Source of the DNA: Cognataquiflexum aquatile
Lineage (GTDB): Bacteria; Bacteroidota; Bacteroidia; Cytophagales; Cyclobacteriaceae
DNA length: 64,000 nt
Direction of reading: 5' to 3'
Assembly (NCBI RefSeq): GCF_003316845.1
Contig: NZ_QMIK01000001.1
Location: 186,001-250,000 of the forward strand
A program made the position numbers and the translations under genes. The notes beneath the pieces are model-generated. The model was not told the DNA's origin and searched no databases. It worked only from the letters and a program-made list of their open reading frames with translations. Of this stretch, positions 37,341 through 47,800 are shown one piece after another. The first letter of the stretch is position 1; every line of letters begins with the position of its first letter.

Positions 37341-37856
37341 CTACTTTTGGTACTCTATTTTAAGAATTTTCCATACAAAATCACCCATTTTGGTTTTAAC
37401 TATCACCTCATCTCCAACAGTTTTACCAAGAAGCGAATTAGCCATGGGAGAGTCCATAGAGATGTAATTTTTGTTACCTATTAACTCTTCGTAACCAACA
37501 ATTCGAAGACGATTTTGAAGACCTTTCTTTTCGTTTTTAATTTCTACCCAAGCACCAAAATTCACTTTTCCTTCTTGGTTGGGGTGATAATCAATAACTT
37601 TAAAGTCATCAATACACTTTCGCAAATAACGTAGGCGATTATCAATTTCTCGAAGACGTTTTTTGTTGTAATGGTAATCGGCATTTTCTGAACGATCTCC
37701 CAAACTTGCGGCCCATGCAACCTTTGCGGTAACGTCTGGACGTTCAACTCGCCATAAATGATCATGTTCTTCCTTTAATTTTTGTAAACCTTCGGAAGTA
37801 ATAAATTGGGAGCGATTGAGTTTTGGTAGAGTTGACTCTGGGATTTTTCGCCTCAT
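37341..37856 (-). CDS. greB: GreB-type transcription elongation factor
   Basis: A 171-residue GreA/GreB-family protein of the GreB type. The coiled-coil tip GDRSENADYHYNKKRLREID keeps the Asp and Glu that position the cleavage Mg2+ in RNA polymerase. The C-terminal domain includes GKVNFGAWVEI, RIVGYEELIG and ISMDSPMANSLLGK, very close to proteobacterial GreB. It rescues backtracked polymerase by stimulating transcript cleavage. Start 37856 was chosen because the 10 extra upstream codons are not family-like. It is isolated between two copies of the TSUP gene end, implying acquisition. Confidence 0.9.
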   Translation of the reverse strand: MRRKIPESTLPKLNRSQFITSEGLQKLKEEHDHLWRVERPDVTAKVAWAASLGDRSENADYHYNKKRLREIDNRLRYLRKCIDDFKVIDYHPNQEGKVNFGAWVEIKNEKKGLQNRLRIVGYEELIGNKNYISMDSPMANSLLGKTVGDEVIVKTKMGDFVWKILKIEYQK

Positions 37857-37905
37857 GATAAATGATCTTACTTTGAAAATTTTCACAAGATAATATAATG
37901 ATGGG

Positions 37906-38210
37906 ATAGGTTTGTATGCTCTTTGTATGGCCTTGGTTTTGCACTTGGAATGTCACCTCAGGTTGCCTTTCCAATCATGATGGGCTCATGTGCATTTTTG
38001 ATGCCGCCTGCCTCAATAAGATTTATTCGTGAAGGTGATTACAATAGAAAAGCAGCCATGGCTATGGCAATTCCGGGTGTGGTGGCCGTCCTTATTGCTG
38101 CATTCATTGTGAAGTCGTTGCCATTGGATATTCTTAGATGGCTTGTGATAGTAGTTATACTTTATACATCAATAGTGATGCTTAGAGCGGCTTATTCTAA
38201 AAGCCATTGA
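37906..38210 (+). pseudogene. frameshifted 3' fragment of a TSUP permease gene (copy B)
   Basis: Reads as the last third of the upstream permease gene with mostly synonymous differences. It has one missing T near 37926-37945 that breaks the frame after the conserved LYA region, and its own divergent C-terminus (AAYSKSH instead of AGLVQKELSMDLEKK). It is not expected to make a functional protein. Confidence 0.85.
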
Positions 38211-38321
38211 TCATTTGTTTTCTATTCTGCCACCTGGAAACCAGACTTGATTTGTAGGAAATGTATGACATTGAAGAGATTTTTTACTCGGCCATATTAA
38301 GAAGGATATCCATTTACAAAC

Positions 38322-38363
38322 AAAAAACGGTGCTGAATTCACAAAATGTGTAAATACAGCACC
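38322..38363 (-). terminator. Rho-independent terminator of the beta-glucan operon
   Basis: Read on the minus strand: stem GGTGCTG / CAGCACC (38357-38363 with 38329-38335), with an additional inner pairing ACACA / TGTG, followed by GTTTTTTG. It lies about 70 nt after the stop of the last GH17 gene. Confidence 0.88.
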
Positions 38364-38431
38364 TAACAGTATATTTTATGTAATAAAACCTTTCCTAAAA
38401 ATTACAGGGATTTTTTCAACTCCTAATATGT

Positions 38432-39316
38432 TTAATATTTAAGGTTTTCATCTTTGTCCCAAAGACCCCAATAGGCGCCCACATCTCCTTCCGCTCCAAC
38501 CTTCCATGACTCATCAAATGATGAAAAATAGAAAATTTCAATATTATCTTCTTTTGACCACTTCTGTGTATTGATAAAATATTTGATAAAATTTTCATCA
38601 GAGGGCATGGCAGCTCCTAGGCTGGTTCCCTGACTCGGCCAACCGGTTTCGCTGATGACAACAGGTTTTCCTTTGGAGGCGCGTTTTGCCCTGTTATACA
38701 TTTCCTTCATGTATAACAATGAATAGTCTATGTGACATCCTTCCCAATAAGGATAGCAATTGGCCAAGATAATATCACAGGCTTCAGCAATTTTTGGATA
38801 ATCCTCAAATTCATAATAGGCATCTACATAACCAACTGGAATCCCCTTAATTGCCGATTTTACTTTTTGCATGAAGGTTAAAAGCTCGTCCTCGGTGAGG
38901 TCTTCGCGGTACATGACTTCATTTCCAACAGCTGCAATGTCAACATATCCTTCATTAGAGATCTTGATCAGATTTTCTATCTCCAGCTGATTGATTTTGT
39001 CATCCTTACCCAGCCATGCACCCACTAAAGTTTTCATCCCATATTCCTTGGCGATTTTTGGAATCAGCTCATTCCCATCCGTACAGGAGAAAGAGCGAAC
39101 CCAAGATGTATAAGGCCGGATGATTTCCATTCTCCTTCTTATCTGTTGCTCTGAAATGATGTCTCCGGGTTTTTGTCCTTCTATGTATGGGCTGAAGCCA
39201 ATCCCATGCATCCCAAAATCCAGGACTTTTCTATACAATTCCTTCAAGGTTTCAAAAGAAGCACCTTCAAATGAAACACCGGCCAACGATAATAATTTTT
39301 CAGCTTTTGAAGACAT
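38432..39316 (-). CDS. cytoplasmic GH17 beta-1,3-glucanase-like protein
   Basis: A 294-residue single-domain GH17 protein with no signal peptide. The acid/base Glu is in AAVGNEVMYRE and the nucleophile Glu in VVISETGWPSQG, both intact. It closely resembles the C-terminal half of the adjacent permease-GH17 fusion, so the two are tandem paralogues. GH17 enzymes hydrolyse beta-1,3-glucans such as laminarin. A cytoplasmic location suggests it works on imported oligosaccharides. It starts 2 nt after the fusion gene and is last in the operon. Confidence 0.88.
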   Translation of the reverse strand: MSSKAEKLLSLAGVSFEGASFETLKELYRKVLDFGMHGIGFSPYIEGQKPGDIISEQQIRRRMEIIRPYTSWVRSFSCTDGNELIPKIAKEYGMKTLVGAWLGKDDKINQLEIENLIKISNEGYVDIAAVGNEVMYREDLTEDELLTFMQKVKSAIKGIPVGYVDAYYEFEDYPKIAEACDIILANCYPYWEGCHIDYSLLYMKEMYNRAKRASKGKPVVISETGWPSQGTSLGAAMPSDENFIKYFINTQKWSKEDNIEIFYFSSFDESWKVGAEGDVGAYWGLWDKDENLKY

Positions 39317-39318
39317 TC

Positions 39319-41661
39319 CTAGATGTATTTTAAGTTTTCATTCTTATCCCAAATTCCCCAACGTTGACCGACATCACCTTCGTGGTGTATTTTCCAAGAC
39401 TCATCGAATGAGGAAAAATAGAACATGTCCACCTTCTCTTGTTGGGACCAATTGTTAGCATTAATAAAGTACTTCATTGCGTTCTCTTCAGAAGGTTCGG
39501 CGTCTTGGACTTTATCTCCCTGATTCGGCCAACCTGTTTCTGTAATGATGATTTTTTTACCATTTGCAATGCCTTTTGTAGACGTATACATTTGCTGTAA
39601 ATGGGAAGATGCTTCTTCAATACTTTTTCCTTCCCAAAAAGGATAACAGTTTGCTAAAATGATATCACAGGCATCTACAAGTAAGGGATGCTTTTGGTGT
39701 TGAAAATAGGTGTCCACGTAGCTGACAGGCGTATTGGGTAAGGATTCTTTCACCTCCTTGATGTAATCTATTATTTCCTGCTCCGTCAATTCATTTCTAA
39801 GTAAAACCTCATTGCCAACGACAGCGATATCCACAAATCCTTGTTGTGCCAGACTGATCAGGTTTTTAATCTCCTGTTCATTTTTCGCTTTATCGACTCC
39901 AATCCAAGCACCCACCATCGTCTTAAGTCCTTTTTCATGGGCTGCTTTGGGAATGTATTCATTTCCGTCTGTACATGAAAAAGAGCGAACCCAATTGACA
40001 TGTTTTGAAACCAAGTCCATTCTCCTCCGGATTTGATTCTCGGATAATTGATCACCTACATTCTGACCTTCCAAATAGGGGCTAAAGCATAGGCCATGAA
40101 TGCCTAAATCAAATGTTTTGGAAAAGAGTTGCTTTATTTCGGTGTTGGATTTATTTGAAAAATCAATGTCTGTTTTGGGAGAAGTTGCATTTTGCACTTT
40201 GGCCAGTACCGCTGAATTTTCATTCTGAGAATATGGGTTTTCAAGGTTTTTTTTGGCCTCTGCCCGCTTTTTTAATTCTTCACGGATTTCGTTGGCCCTT
40301 CTTTCATCCACATCATAGTCATGCATGAGGTACATGGCCGCTATGGTTCCCAACATCGGAAGCCCCGAAAAGAAAATTCTCAGACCATCCACTGCGCCTT
40401 CAGGCTGAACCGCTGCATTTCCATCAAAACCTACTACGGTCAGAATCAATCCACTCAAACCACCTGCTATGGCAAATCCGAACTTCACCATATACCAATA
40501 AATGGCGCCGAATACTCCTTCCCTTCGTTTTCCGTAATTCAGTTCGTCTAAGTCGATCACATCAGCAGTCATGGACATCATCAAGACAAAAAGGCTACCG
40601 ATTCCAAAAGAGTGTAATGGGAGGGAAAAGATGAACATCCAAGGCTTGCCGGGTACAAAAAGGAACCACAATGAAAGATAACCGACCAAGGCTATGCCTT
40701 GGGATACCATGAAGGCATTCTTCTTACCAATCTTTTTGGACAACCAAGCTACCACAGGAATGACAATAAAGGTAGTGACCAATGCACCGATACTTCCGAA
40801 TAGTGGCGTCCAGTAGCCGGCTGCACCTGCATCTCCATTAAACAAATGCCAAACCACTATAAAAAAGACAAATCCTGCAACGGTATTAAATGCATTGAAA
40901 ATAAAAAATGTGGATAAACACAGCTTTCTGAAAGGTGTCGAGGAAAAGGCTTCTTTGAACCCCCGTATGATTTGAGACATACTATCACCTATTGCATTGA
41001 ATGTAAGTGGCGAGAAATTTTCATTTTTGGTGGATTTACTGGGAATGAAAATGGCAGGAACCATCGCACATAAAGCAAAAATCACTCCGACCCAAATCGA
41101 TAATTCACGTGTAGCGGCTTCCGGGGATGGGAACCAACTTGGCTCGTACATAATGACCCAAAACCATGGAGCAATCACCCAAGCCCACTGCCCAATCCAT
41201 TGGGCTATGGCCATAATTTGGGTACGCTCATGGAAATCCTCACTCATTTCATAGCCCATGGCTACGTAAGGCACACTGAAAATAGTAAGCCCGAGGTAAA
41301 AGGCAAAAGAGCCAAATAAAAAATAGGTGAAGTTATAATTCACGCTGTTATCCCCATAAAGCTGCCACATTACCGAAAAGGTAATCCCCATTAAAATAGC
41401 GCCGATAAATACATATTGTCTTCGCCTTCCCCATCTGGATTTGGTATTATCTGAGATAAAGCCCATAATAGGGTCTGTTACAGCATCGAATACACGTGGA
41501 AGGAAGTAAACGATTCCCCACATCCAGCCTGGGAATCCCAGGTTTTGCACTAGCACCACCATAAATATCCCTAGGGAAGCAGGAAACATTTGGTTGGCTA
41601 ACATACCAACGCCGAAGGCAATTTTTTGGCCCATCGGGACTTTATTCGTGGTGGTTGACAT
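39319..41661 (-). CDS. MFS (GPH-family) sugar permease fused to a GH17 domain
   Basis: A 780-residue fusion. Residues 1 to about 455 form a 12-helix glycoside-cation symporter with the motif DAVTDPIMGFISDNTKSRWGRRR. A charged linker (about 455-505) joins a complete GH17 domain (about 505-780) with both catalytic Glu residues (AVVGNEVLL and IITETGWPNQG). Since MFS carriers of this type have cytoplasmic termini, the glucanase should face the cytoplasm and act on sugars as they enter. The reading frame is continuous and spans the linker without a stop. It is co-transcribed with the other beta-glucan genes. Confidence 0.9.
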   Translation of the reverse strand: MSTTTNKVPMGQKIAFGVGMLANQMFPASLGIFMVVLVQNLGFPGWMWGIVYFLPRVFDAVTDPIMGFISDNTKSRWGRRRQYVFIGAILMGITFSVMWQLYGDNSVNYNFTYFLFGSFAFYLGLTIFSVPYVAMGYEMSEDFHERTQIMAIAQWIGQWAWVIAPWFWVIMYEPSWFPSPEAATRELSIWVGVIFALCAMVPAIFIPSKSTKNENFSPLTFNAIGDSMSQIIRGFKEAFSSTPFRKLCLSTFFIFNAFNTVAGFVFFIVVWHLFNGDAGAAGYWTPLFGSIGALVTTFIVIPVVAWLSKKIGKKNAFMVSQGIALVGYLSLWFLFVPGKPWMFIFSLPLHSFGIGSLFVLMMSMTADVIDLDELNYGKRREGVFGAIYWYMVKFGFAIAGGLSGLILTVVGFDGNAAVQPEGAVDGLRIFFSGLPMLGTIAAMYLMHDYDVDERRANEIREELKKRAEAKKNLENPYSQNENSAVLAKVQNATSPKTDIDFSNKSNTEIKQLFSKTFDLGIHGLCFSPYLEGQNVGDQLSENQIRRRMDLVSKHVNWVRSFSCTDGNEYIPKAAHEKGLKTMVGAWIGVDKAKNEQEIKNLISLAQQGFVDIAVVGNEVLLRNELTEQEIIDYIKEVKESLPNTPVSYVDTYFQHQKHPLLVDACDIILANCYPFWEGKSIEEASSHLQQMYTSTKGIANGKKIIITETGWPNQGDKVQDAEPSEENAMKYFINANNWSQQEKVDMFYFSSFDESWKIHHEGDVGQRWGIWDKNENLKYI

Positions 41662-41722
41662 AGTTATTAGGGTTTATTAGTGACTTTTTGATCGAAAATA
41701 AAATGTGTATTTTGGTTAAATT

Positions 41723-42982
41723 TTACTTGGCAGGTGGTGCCATTACTTCCTTTAGCAAGGCTTCCTTGTCTCCACCATAGGTTTTTACTATTGGATTACC
41801 ATCCCTACCCAAACCCTCAAAAATACCTTTGTCAACCAAATCCCAAAGTGCATATTTTGCTTCACCTTTAAGTGTGAAAAGCCCGAAATGATTTTCCGAA
41901 CCGTTGGGATTTTGTGCGTCCTTCCATTGTTCATTGAAAGCTTCAAAATAAAAACAGGAAATTCCGGAAGCAGAAGTCCATTCACGCATGTGTTTGTAAT
42001 ATAGCCCTTGCTTGTATTCGTCCGTTGCCCTAGATCCTTCTGATCCATAAAAACCATCAGATTCTGAAGCCCAACCGGTCTCACCGATATGGATCGGTTT
42101 TTCAACTCCAAGACTTTTGACATAATTAGCAACAGAATCATACTGCATTTTGGCAAAATCTTTTGCCCTTAACATGGCTGCATCTATTTTTTCAATATCT
42201 GAATTTTGGCTTTGGTCTTCAGGGACAAACCAAAAAGAAGGATTATAATGGGTATTATGGTAAGGATAGGTGTGTAGGGAAATATAATCTACAGCTTTGA
42301 CCAGTTTTGCGAGGTCTTCGGTGTGGTAGCTCGAATCAGCGCCTCCCCAGGAGGAAAAATCATCTGAACAGGTAATCCATAATTCTTTAGGAAGCTTGCC
42401 GGAAGCTTTCAAAGACTGTAAGTGAGTAACCCACTTAAGGATTATTGAAGGCTGAACAAAATAGCTAGTGGCCCATCTAACCATTGCCTCATTGCCAACA
42501 GCAAGAATTTTAACAATCTCAGGGTATTGATTCGCCAGAGCCACGGCTCGGCCAATCTCTCCTTCATTTTGTTCGCTTTCTACTTCATGATCGGGAGTTT
42601 GGTCTGTCCATGCGTTTTTACAATCTATCCAAGCACCAAGCATCACATACATCTCAAAATCCGGATTTTCATTTTTAAGCTCCCGGATAGCCTTAAGGAC
42701 ATTTGAAGCATGAGGCATTTGAACATTGTAAGTTCTCAAAATCCTAATTCCCATAGCAGATAAGATTCTGATATCTTCTTTTAGTTCCTCAACAGTAGGC
42801 TGGGTTTCTCTTGATTTTTGCCGATATCCCTCATAGGATATCGCAACGTATTCTGGATTTCCTAGTATTTCTTTTGCCGTCACTTCTTTCTTGGTTAGTT
42901 GATTCGATTCTTCTTTTTTGGCACAGGCAAAGCAAAAAGCTAAGATTGCACCTGCAATAATTATTTTCGACGATGACTTCAT
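41723..42982 (-). CDS. GH17 lipoprotein
   Basis: A 419-residue GH17 protein with an N-terminal lipoprotein signal (MKSSSKIIIAGAILAFCFAC, Cys near residue 20). The catalytic residues are in KILAVGNEAMV and IHIGETGWASES. Start 42982 gives the proper signal; the ATG at 43012 adds ten unlikely residues. As the only exported GH17 in the operon it is the best candidate to attack the polysaccharide outside the inner membrane, before uptake by the fused permease. Confidence 0.86.
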   Translation of the reverse strand: MKSSSKIIIAGAILAFCFACAKKEESNQLTKKEVTAKEILGNPEYVAISYEGYRQKSRETQPTVEELKEDIRILSAMGIRILRTYNVQMPHASNVLKAIRELKNENPDFEMYVMLGAWIDCKNAWTDQTPDHEVESEQNEGEIGRAVALANQYPEIVKILAVGNEAMVRWATSYFVQPSIILKWVTHLQSLKASGKLPKELWITCSDDFSSWGGADSSYHTEDLAKLVKAVDYISLHTYPYHNTHYNPSFWFVPEDQSQNSDIEKIDAAMLRAKDFAKMQYDSVANYVKSLGVEKPIHIGETGWASESDGFYGSEGSRATDEYKQGLYYKHMREWTSASGISCFYFEAFNEQWKDAQNPNGSENHFGLFTLKGEAKYALWDLVDKGIFEGLGRDGNPIVKTYGGDKEALLKEVMAPPAK

Positions 42983-43028
42983 ACACATTCCTTTATTTAT
43001 GGTTATATCCATTTCACTTTTTATTTGA

Positions 43029-44768
43029 TCAAGACTTATAATTTAACCCAAACCCGAGTGGAAACAGTGGTTTTATCGAATCATCCCAAAAATTAGGACC
43101 GTATTTCCCATTGTAATCATCTACAGATTTTGGCCATGAGTGGGGTAGTTTTCCTTTAAAGTCATACTCACCATAAAGTACCTCAGCAATGCCATTACCT
43201 TCAGACCCGGGCAACCATGCCACGACAAATGCATCCGATTGGTCAATTTGGGGGGTTACAACCAAAGGCCTGCCGCAAACAAGTACCACTACTGTTTTTT
43301 TTCCTAACTTAATATAGGTATCGATATAATTCTGATGGATTTCAGTAAGTGTAAGTTGATAAGCATTGATTTCTCCGCCTATGTCCCCAAAAAACTCAGC
43401 ATAGGGAGTTTCCCCAACGACAATCACCGCGATATCGGCATCATCATTTCCAATTCCATCTTTGTCATAAGCGACTTCAACGGATGAGATTTTTTTAAAA
43501 CCTTCCAAGATGGTTGTTGCCCCACGATAGTTTTCATTGGTTCCCTGCCAGTTGACCGTCCATCCTCCTGACTGTAATCCTGAGTTATCTCCAAATTCAC
43601 CCACTACCACTATTTTAGCGTCTCTTTTTAGAGGTAATATATTGTCTTCATTTTTTAACAAAACAAGTGACTCCCGCACCGCTTGTCTTGCTACCTCTCT
43701 GTGCTTTTTAAGGCCTATTTTATTGATGAGATTGTTATCAGGGAAAGGTTTGTCAAATAACCCAAGTCTGAATTTTTGCCTCAAAATTCTACGCACGGCA
43801 TCCTTAATCCTCGTCAGTGGAACAACTCCACTTGAAACCGCCTCTTTCAGTCCATTTTGAAAACCTTCCAAATCACCATCTACGGCCATTACCATGTCTA
43901 TGCCCGCATTGATGATATCATTTTCCCCAAACCTTGAATACCCCTTCCAATCTGAAACAACGATTCCATCAAATTTCAATTCGCCCTTTAATAGATCAGT
44001 AATCAACGCTTTATGCGCATGCATCGAAATCCCGTCCATTTTGTTAAAAGAGGCCATAACCGCGCCTACGCCTTCATCCACTGCAGCCTGATAGGGGGGA
44101 AGGAGTCTTATTTTAACCTCATCAAGGGATAAGGATGAGTTTCCTCCTTCGACACCAAAATCCGTAGAACCATCGCCAATGAAGTGTTTTGCTGTTGCCA
44201 GCACATTTTCACTTTGGCTGAGATCACCTTGGTGTCCACGGACAGAAGCTCTAGTCAATTCCACGGTTATATCCGTGTTTTCAGAAAAAGCTTCGTAAAC
44301 TCTTCCCCATTTTTCGTTGTATGGAATGGCCACACAAGGCGAAAAAACCCAGTTAAACCCTGTTGCCTGCGTTTCTAAGGCTGTTATTTCAGCGGCTTGA
44401 TGGACAAGGTCCGGATTTGCTGAAGCTCCCAAACCAATATTATGTGGAAAAATAGTAGCGCCCTCAAATGTATTTTGGCCATGCACAGCATCTACACCAA
44501 ATAACAATGGAATTCCTAAGCGCGTGGAAAGGGCTTGTTTTTGCAGATCAGTTACTTTGGCTTGCCATTCTGTGGCAGTAAGGCCGGGAAGCGGACCTTG
44601 GGTATGGATGACAGAACCGATTAGCTTGGTTTTAATATCATCTCCGGAGATATCATCAAAATGCCTTACTTGCGTCATCTGACCTATCATTTCATCGATG
44701 GTCATCCTTTCAAGCATTGAGTCGATTTTTTTTTCAATGATTTGAAAAGTCATTTCTTCTTTACCCAT
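43029..44768 (-). CDS. GH3 beta-glucosidase
   Basis: A 579-residue two-domain GH3 protein. The nucleophile Asp is in GIVVSDWKGYSR. The C-terminal alpha/beta sandwich contains KIVVVGEFGDNSG and ends near the typical LFPLGFGLNY. No signal peptide is present, so it is predicted to be cytoplasmic, unlike many periplasmic GH3 enzymes. It would release glucose from beta-1,3-oligosaccharides produced by the GH17 enzymes. Confidence 0.92.
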   Translation of the reverse strand: MGKEEMTFQIIEKKIDSMLERMTIDEMIGQMTQVRHFDDISGDDIKTKLIGSVIHTQGPLPGLTATEWQAKVTDLQKQALSTRLGIPLLFGVDAVHGQNTFEGATIFPHNIGLGASANPDLVHQAAEITALETQATGFNWVFSPCVAIPYNEKWGRVYEAFSENTDITVELTRASVRGHQGDLSQSENVLATAKHFIGDGSTDFGVEGGNSSLSLDEVKIRLLPPYQAAVDEGVGAVMASFNKMDGISMHAHKALITDLLKGELKFDGIVVSDWKGYSRFGENDIINAGIDMVMAVDGDLEGFQNGLKEAVSSGVVPLTRIKDAVRRILRQKFRLGLFDKPFPDNNLINKIGLKKHREVARQAVRESLVLLKNEDNILPLKRDAKIVVVGEFGDNSGLQSGGWTVNWQGTNENYRGATTILEGFKKISSVEVAYDKDGIGNDDADIAVIVVGETPYAEFFGDIGGEINAYQLTLTEIHQNYIDTYIKLGKKTVVVLVCGRPLVVTPQIDQSDAFVVAWLPGSEGNGIAEVLYGEYDFKGKLPHSWPKSVDDYNGKYGPNFWDDSIKPLFPLGFGLNYKS

Positions 44769-44837
44769 TCGGTTGGTTCTGTAAAAAACTGATTAAGTAT
44801 AATCCAAAATTCTTAAGTTAAGGAGGACGATCAAGTA

Positions 44838-47800
44838 TCATTTAAATGCTTTTCTATCCAAATGAACAATAATTTGACTGATTTCTCCGGTTCTTCCAAA
44901 TATACTTTGGCTAAAATCAATTTCAAGTGTAAGATTTGGACTATTTGAAATATAGCCATTTTTCATTATTACATCAAGTCCAGAATGATCAGCAAGTTTG
45001 TATACGATTGGGATCTGACAATAAGTAAAGCCTAAAGATCCCGGTTCTAACTTTAATTTCAACCATTCTGAGTTGACGTCAATATATTCAAAGATTTTTG
45101 CCTCAGTAAGAAACTCATCCTTTCTAAGCATAGAGGCATTAAATCCCAATTTTCCATCAATTACAGACACTCCAAGCTCTCCAAATCGACTTAAAACATC
45201 TTCTTTTACCTGACCTGTCATTCCCGGCTGTTGTACACCTTTCCCAATTGGGGTATGGGAGTAGGGGTCAGTCGGGAAAGCGCCGTAAAGGGTAGGGGAT
45301 TTATGCAGTCCGATACCTTCATTGATTTCATAATAATGATTTTGAATGCCATGAATCAGGTCTTCTTTTTCATTACTTTTTATTGCTTCAAGACAACATT
45401 CCTGTACTGCCAAAGACAATTTTGAAACCATGTGCCAATAAATTGACCCCAAACCTTCATAGCCAAAAAATGTCCCAGATCGTCCCGTAAAGGATTTATG
45501 GTCAAAAATTTCTTCGAATATCTCCAAGACTTCCTTGATATCCGATTCATTGATCTGTTTGTAATTGGTTTTGGAAAGTAATTCCAATTCGTTTCGAAGG
45601 TCTTTTGCATTTTTAAAATTGCCATTAAAATGGTAGCCTCCGTTCACATCTTTCTCTACTATCTGCTTATTTCCTTCATTGACAAGCATCATAAGCAGCG
45701 GAGAACTTGAAATTGCAGCCTGAGAAATGTTGTTCTTTTCCAGAAAACCTTTTAGATTCTTATTGGGATAAAGGATGTAGCTATTCTGATCTTTTCTGTA
45801 AAGTGCACTGCTTCTCAATGCATCTAATAAATCCAACACCTCGGAAGATGACAAGTAGCCTGAACTTAAAACCGCAACCTGACCCTCTAACATTTCACTC
45901 AGGTAAGAAACAGAAATTTCATCCTGATTTTCAACTGTCATCAGGTTATAGCCATGATAAAGGCCGTCATGTCTTTTATTTGCGCGAATGCTGTGTTCCA
46001 AATAGGCAAGGCATATTTGGGTGAAATCCCGGAGGTCTTGGATTTGAATAGCCTCCTGATTGCCGCTAAAAGATTGTTTATAGATATGATTTCTATATTT
46101 GCTTCCGGCCAATCCAACACCATCCAAAACCTTCTTGCGATCCTTGTCAGTAAAAGAGACCTCAAGAAGGTGTTCATTTTTCTTAAGCGTTTCTGACACA
46201 CCCTTAAAGAAAGTCATCAATTCCTCTGAAATCTCAACTTCTTTCGATTTTGTATTTTCAAGAATTCCATCAAAAAAAGTAAGAAACCTCCTGAGGTAAT
46301 ACAATGTCACCATGGATAATCCATTTCCGACCAAGGCATTGTTGGCGTCGTTCCATTCGGGACGCTGGGTATTCATCCAAATACCACCTTCGGGTAAAAA
46401 ATTAGACATCTTTGCCAACAGTGTCGCTAAAATCTTCTCCACAAAATTGACATGATAAACCGAACCTTGTCTATCCTGAAGCAAGGCACTGTCGGCGCCA
46501 AGCCACAACCAACGTTCCTTGATCTTGGTATCAAGTCCATGATCGAAATCTATCGTGTCTTTTGGGTTCTTTAATATGTCCTCGTGGCTCTTTATCTTAT
46601 AGGGTACATTGGCATAGACAAAATCCCGCCTGTCAAAATAGCTTTCTAACCTGCCAGGGTAATATTTCTCAATAAACTCAAGAAACTTCAACAAATAAAT
46701 GATTTGGTGATCGCCCCAATAACCGATGTATGACCATGGATCGTCCGGTTCAATTCTTTCCCAATCAATGCCATCCTTGGTCACCCGATAAGGATTATAT
46801 CCATCGAAAGTGGAAGCATTCAGAAATTTGAAAATCATTCCTTCAATAAACTCAGGGTAGGAGTGGACCAATGCCTCCCAATTCTGAAATATATCTCTCC
46901 AATTTCCCTGATAATCAAGGATTTTTGACCCGTCAGTTTCATTATAGGTGTTTATAGAGAATTTATTCCAAGGTCGGCTTGGATCCCCATGGCGACGGCT
47001 GAACTTTAAGGGTAAATATTCAACGCACAATCTTCTAAAATCAGAATCTTTTGAATTGATTATCAGTTCTTTAAAACTCCTGAGTGAAAGCTGTAGTGGA
47101 AGGTTTTCGCTGAGTTTTTGCCAATAAGCCAAAACCTGTTTATTTGCCTTCGAAAAATAATCGGTGATGTCTTTTTTGTCTAGTCTGTAGTTGTCATCAA
47201 AAATTCCTCCCCGCATTATGTTAAACAGAGAGTTGGCAAAATGCCGGGTATCCCTCAGTGTATCCTTGGTCAATTGCAGCCCATCGGCGGCGGCATTCAG
47301 TTGGATCAACTGTCTTGTTCCGGCTTCAATATCTGCGATAACCTTTTGTGCCAATTGGGGATCATTTTTTATCTGATTGGCTATTTCAATAACTTGTGAG
47401 ACACTGTTGTTCACATTGGAGACGATCAGCCATTCCTTTTCTTTTCCGGGAGAAATTGAAATATCGCCATTCAAAAAATAGGCTCCCTTTTCGGCTTTGA
47501 TATCTGATTCTTCCCTGATTGCTATCCCTTTTCTAAAATTCTCGAGCTGCAGGGATGAAAGGAGGTGATTGGGATTTTCTAAACCAAGAGACCAGGCAAT
47601 GTTTGCCTTTAATGCCTCGCTTGGTTCAGGCTTATCCACAATAATGACACTAAGAGCAAAAATTCCAATTCCGCTTTCTTTATCAAGTTCGTTCCGCTTA
47701 TAAGCATCCACCAGATTGCTTACCTGATTTTGGGTTGAACTTGGCACCCCGTAAGGAACAATATTTTGGATCCCATCAAGAACAGAAATGTCAACCGGTG

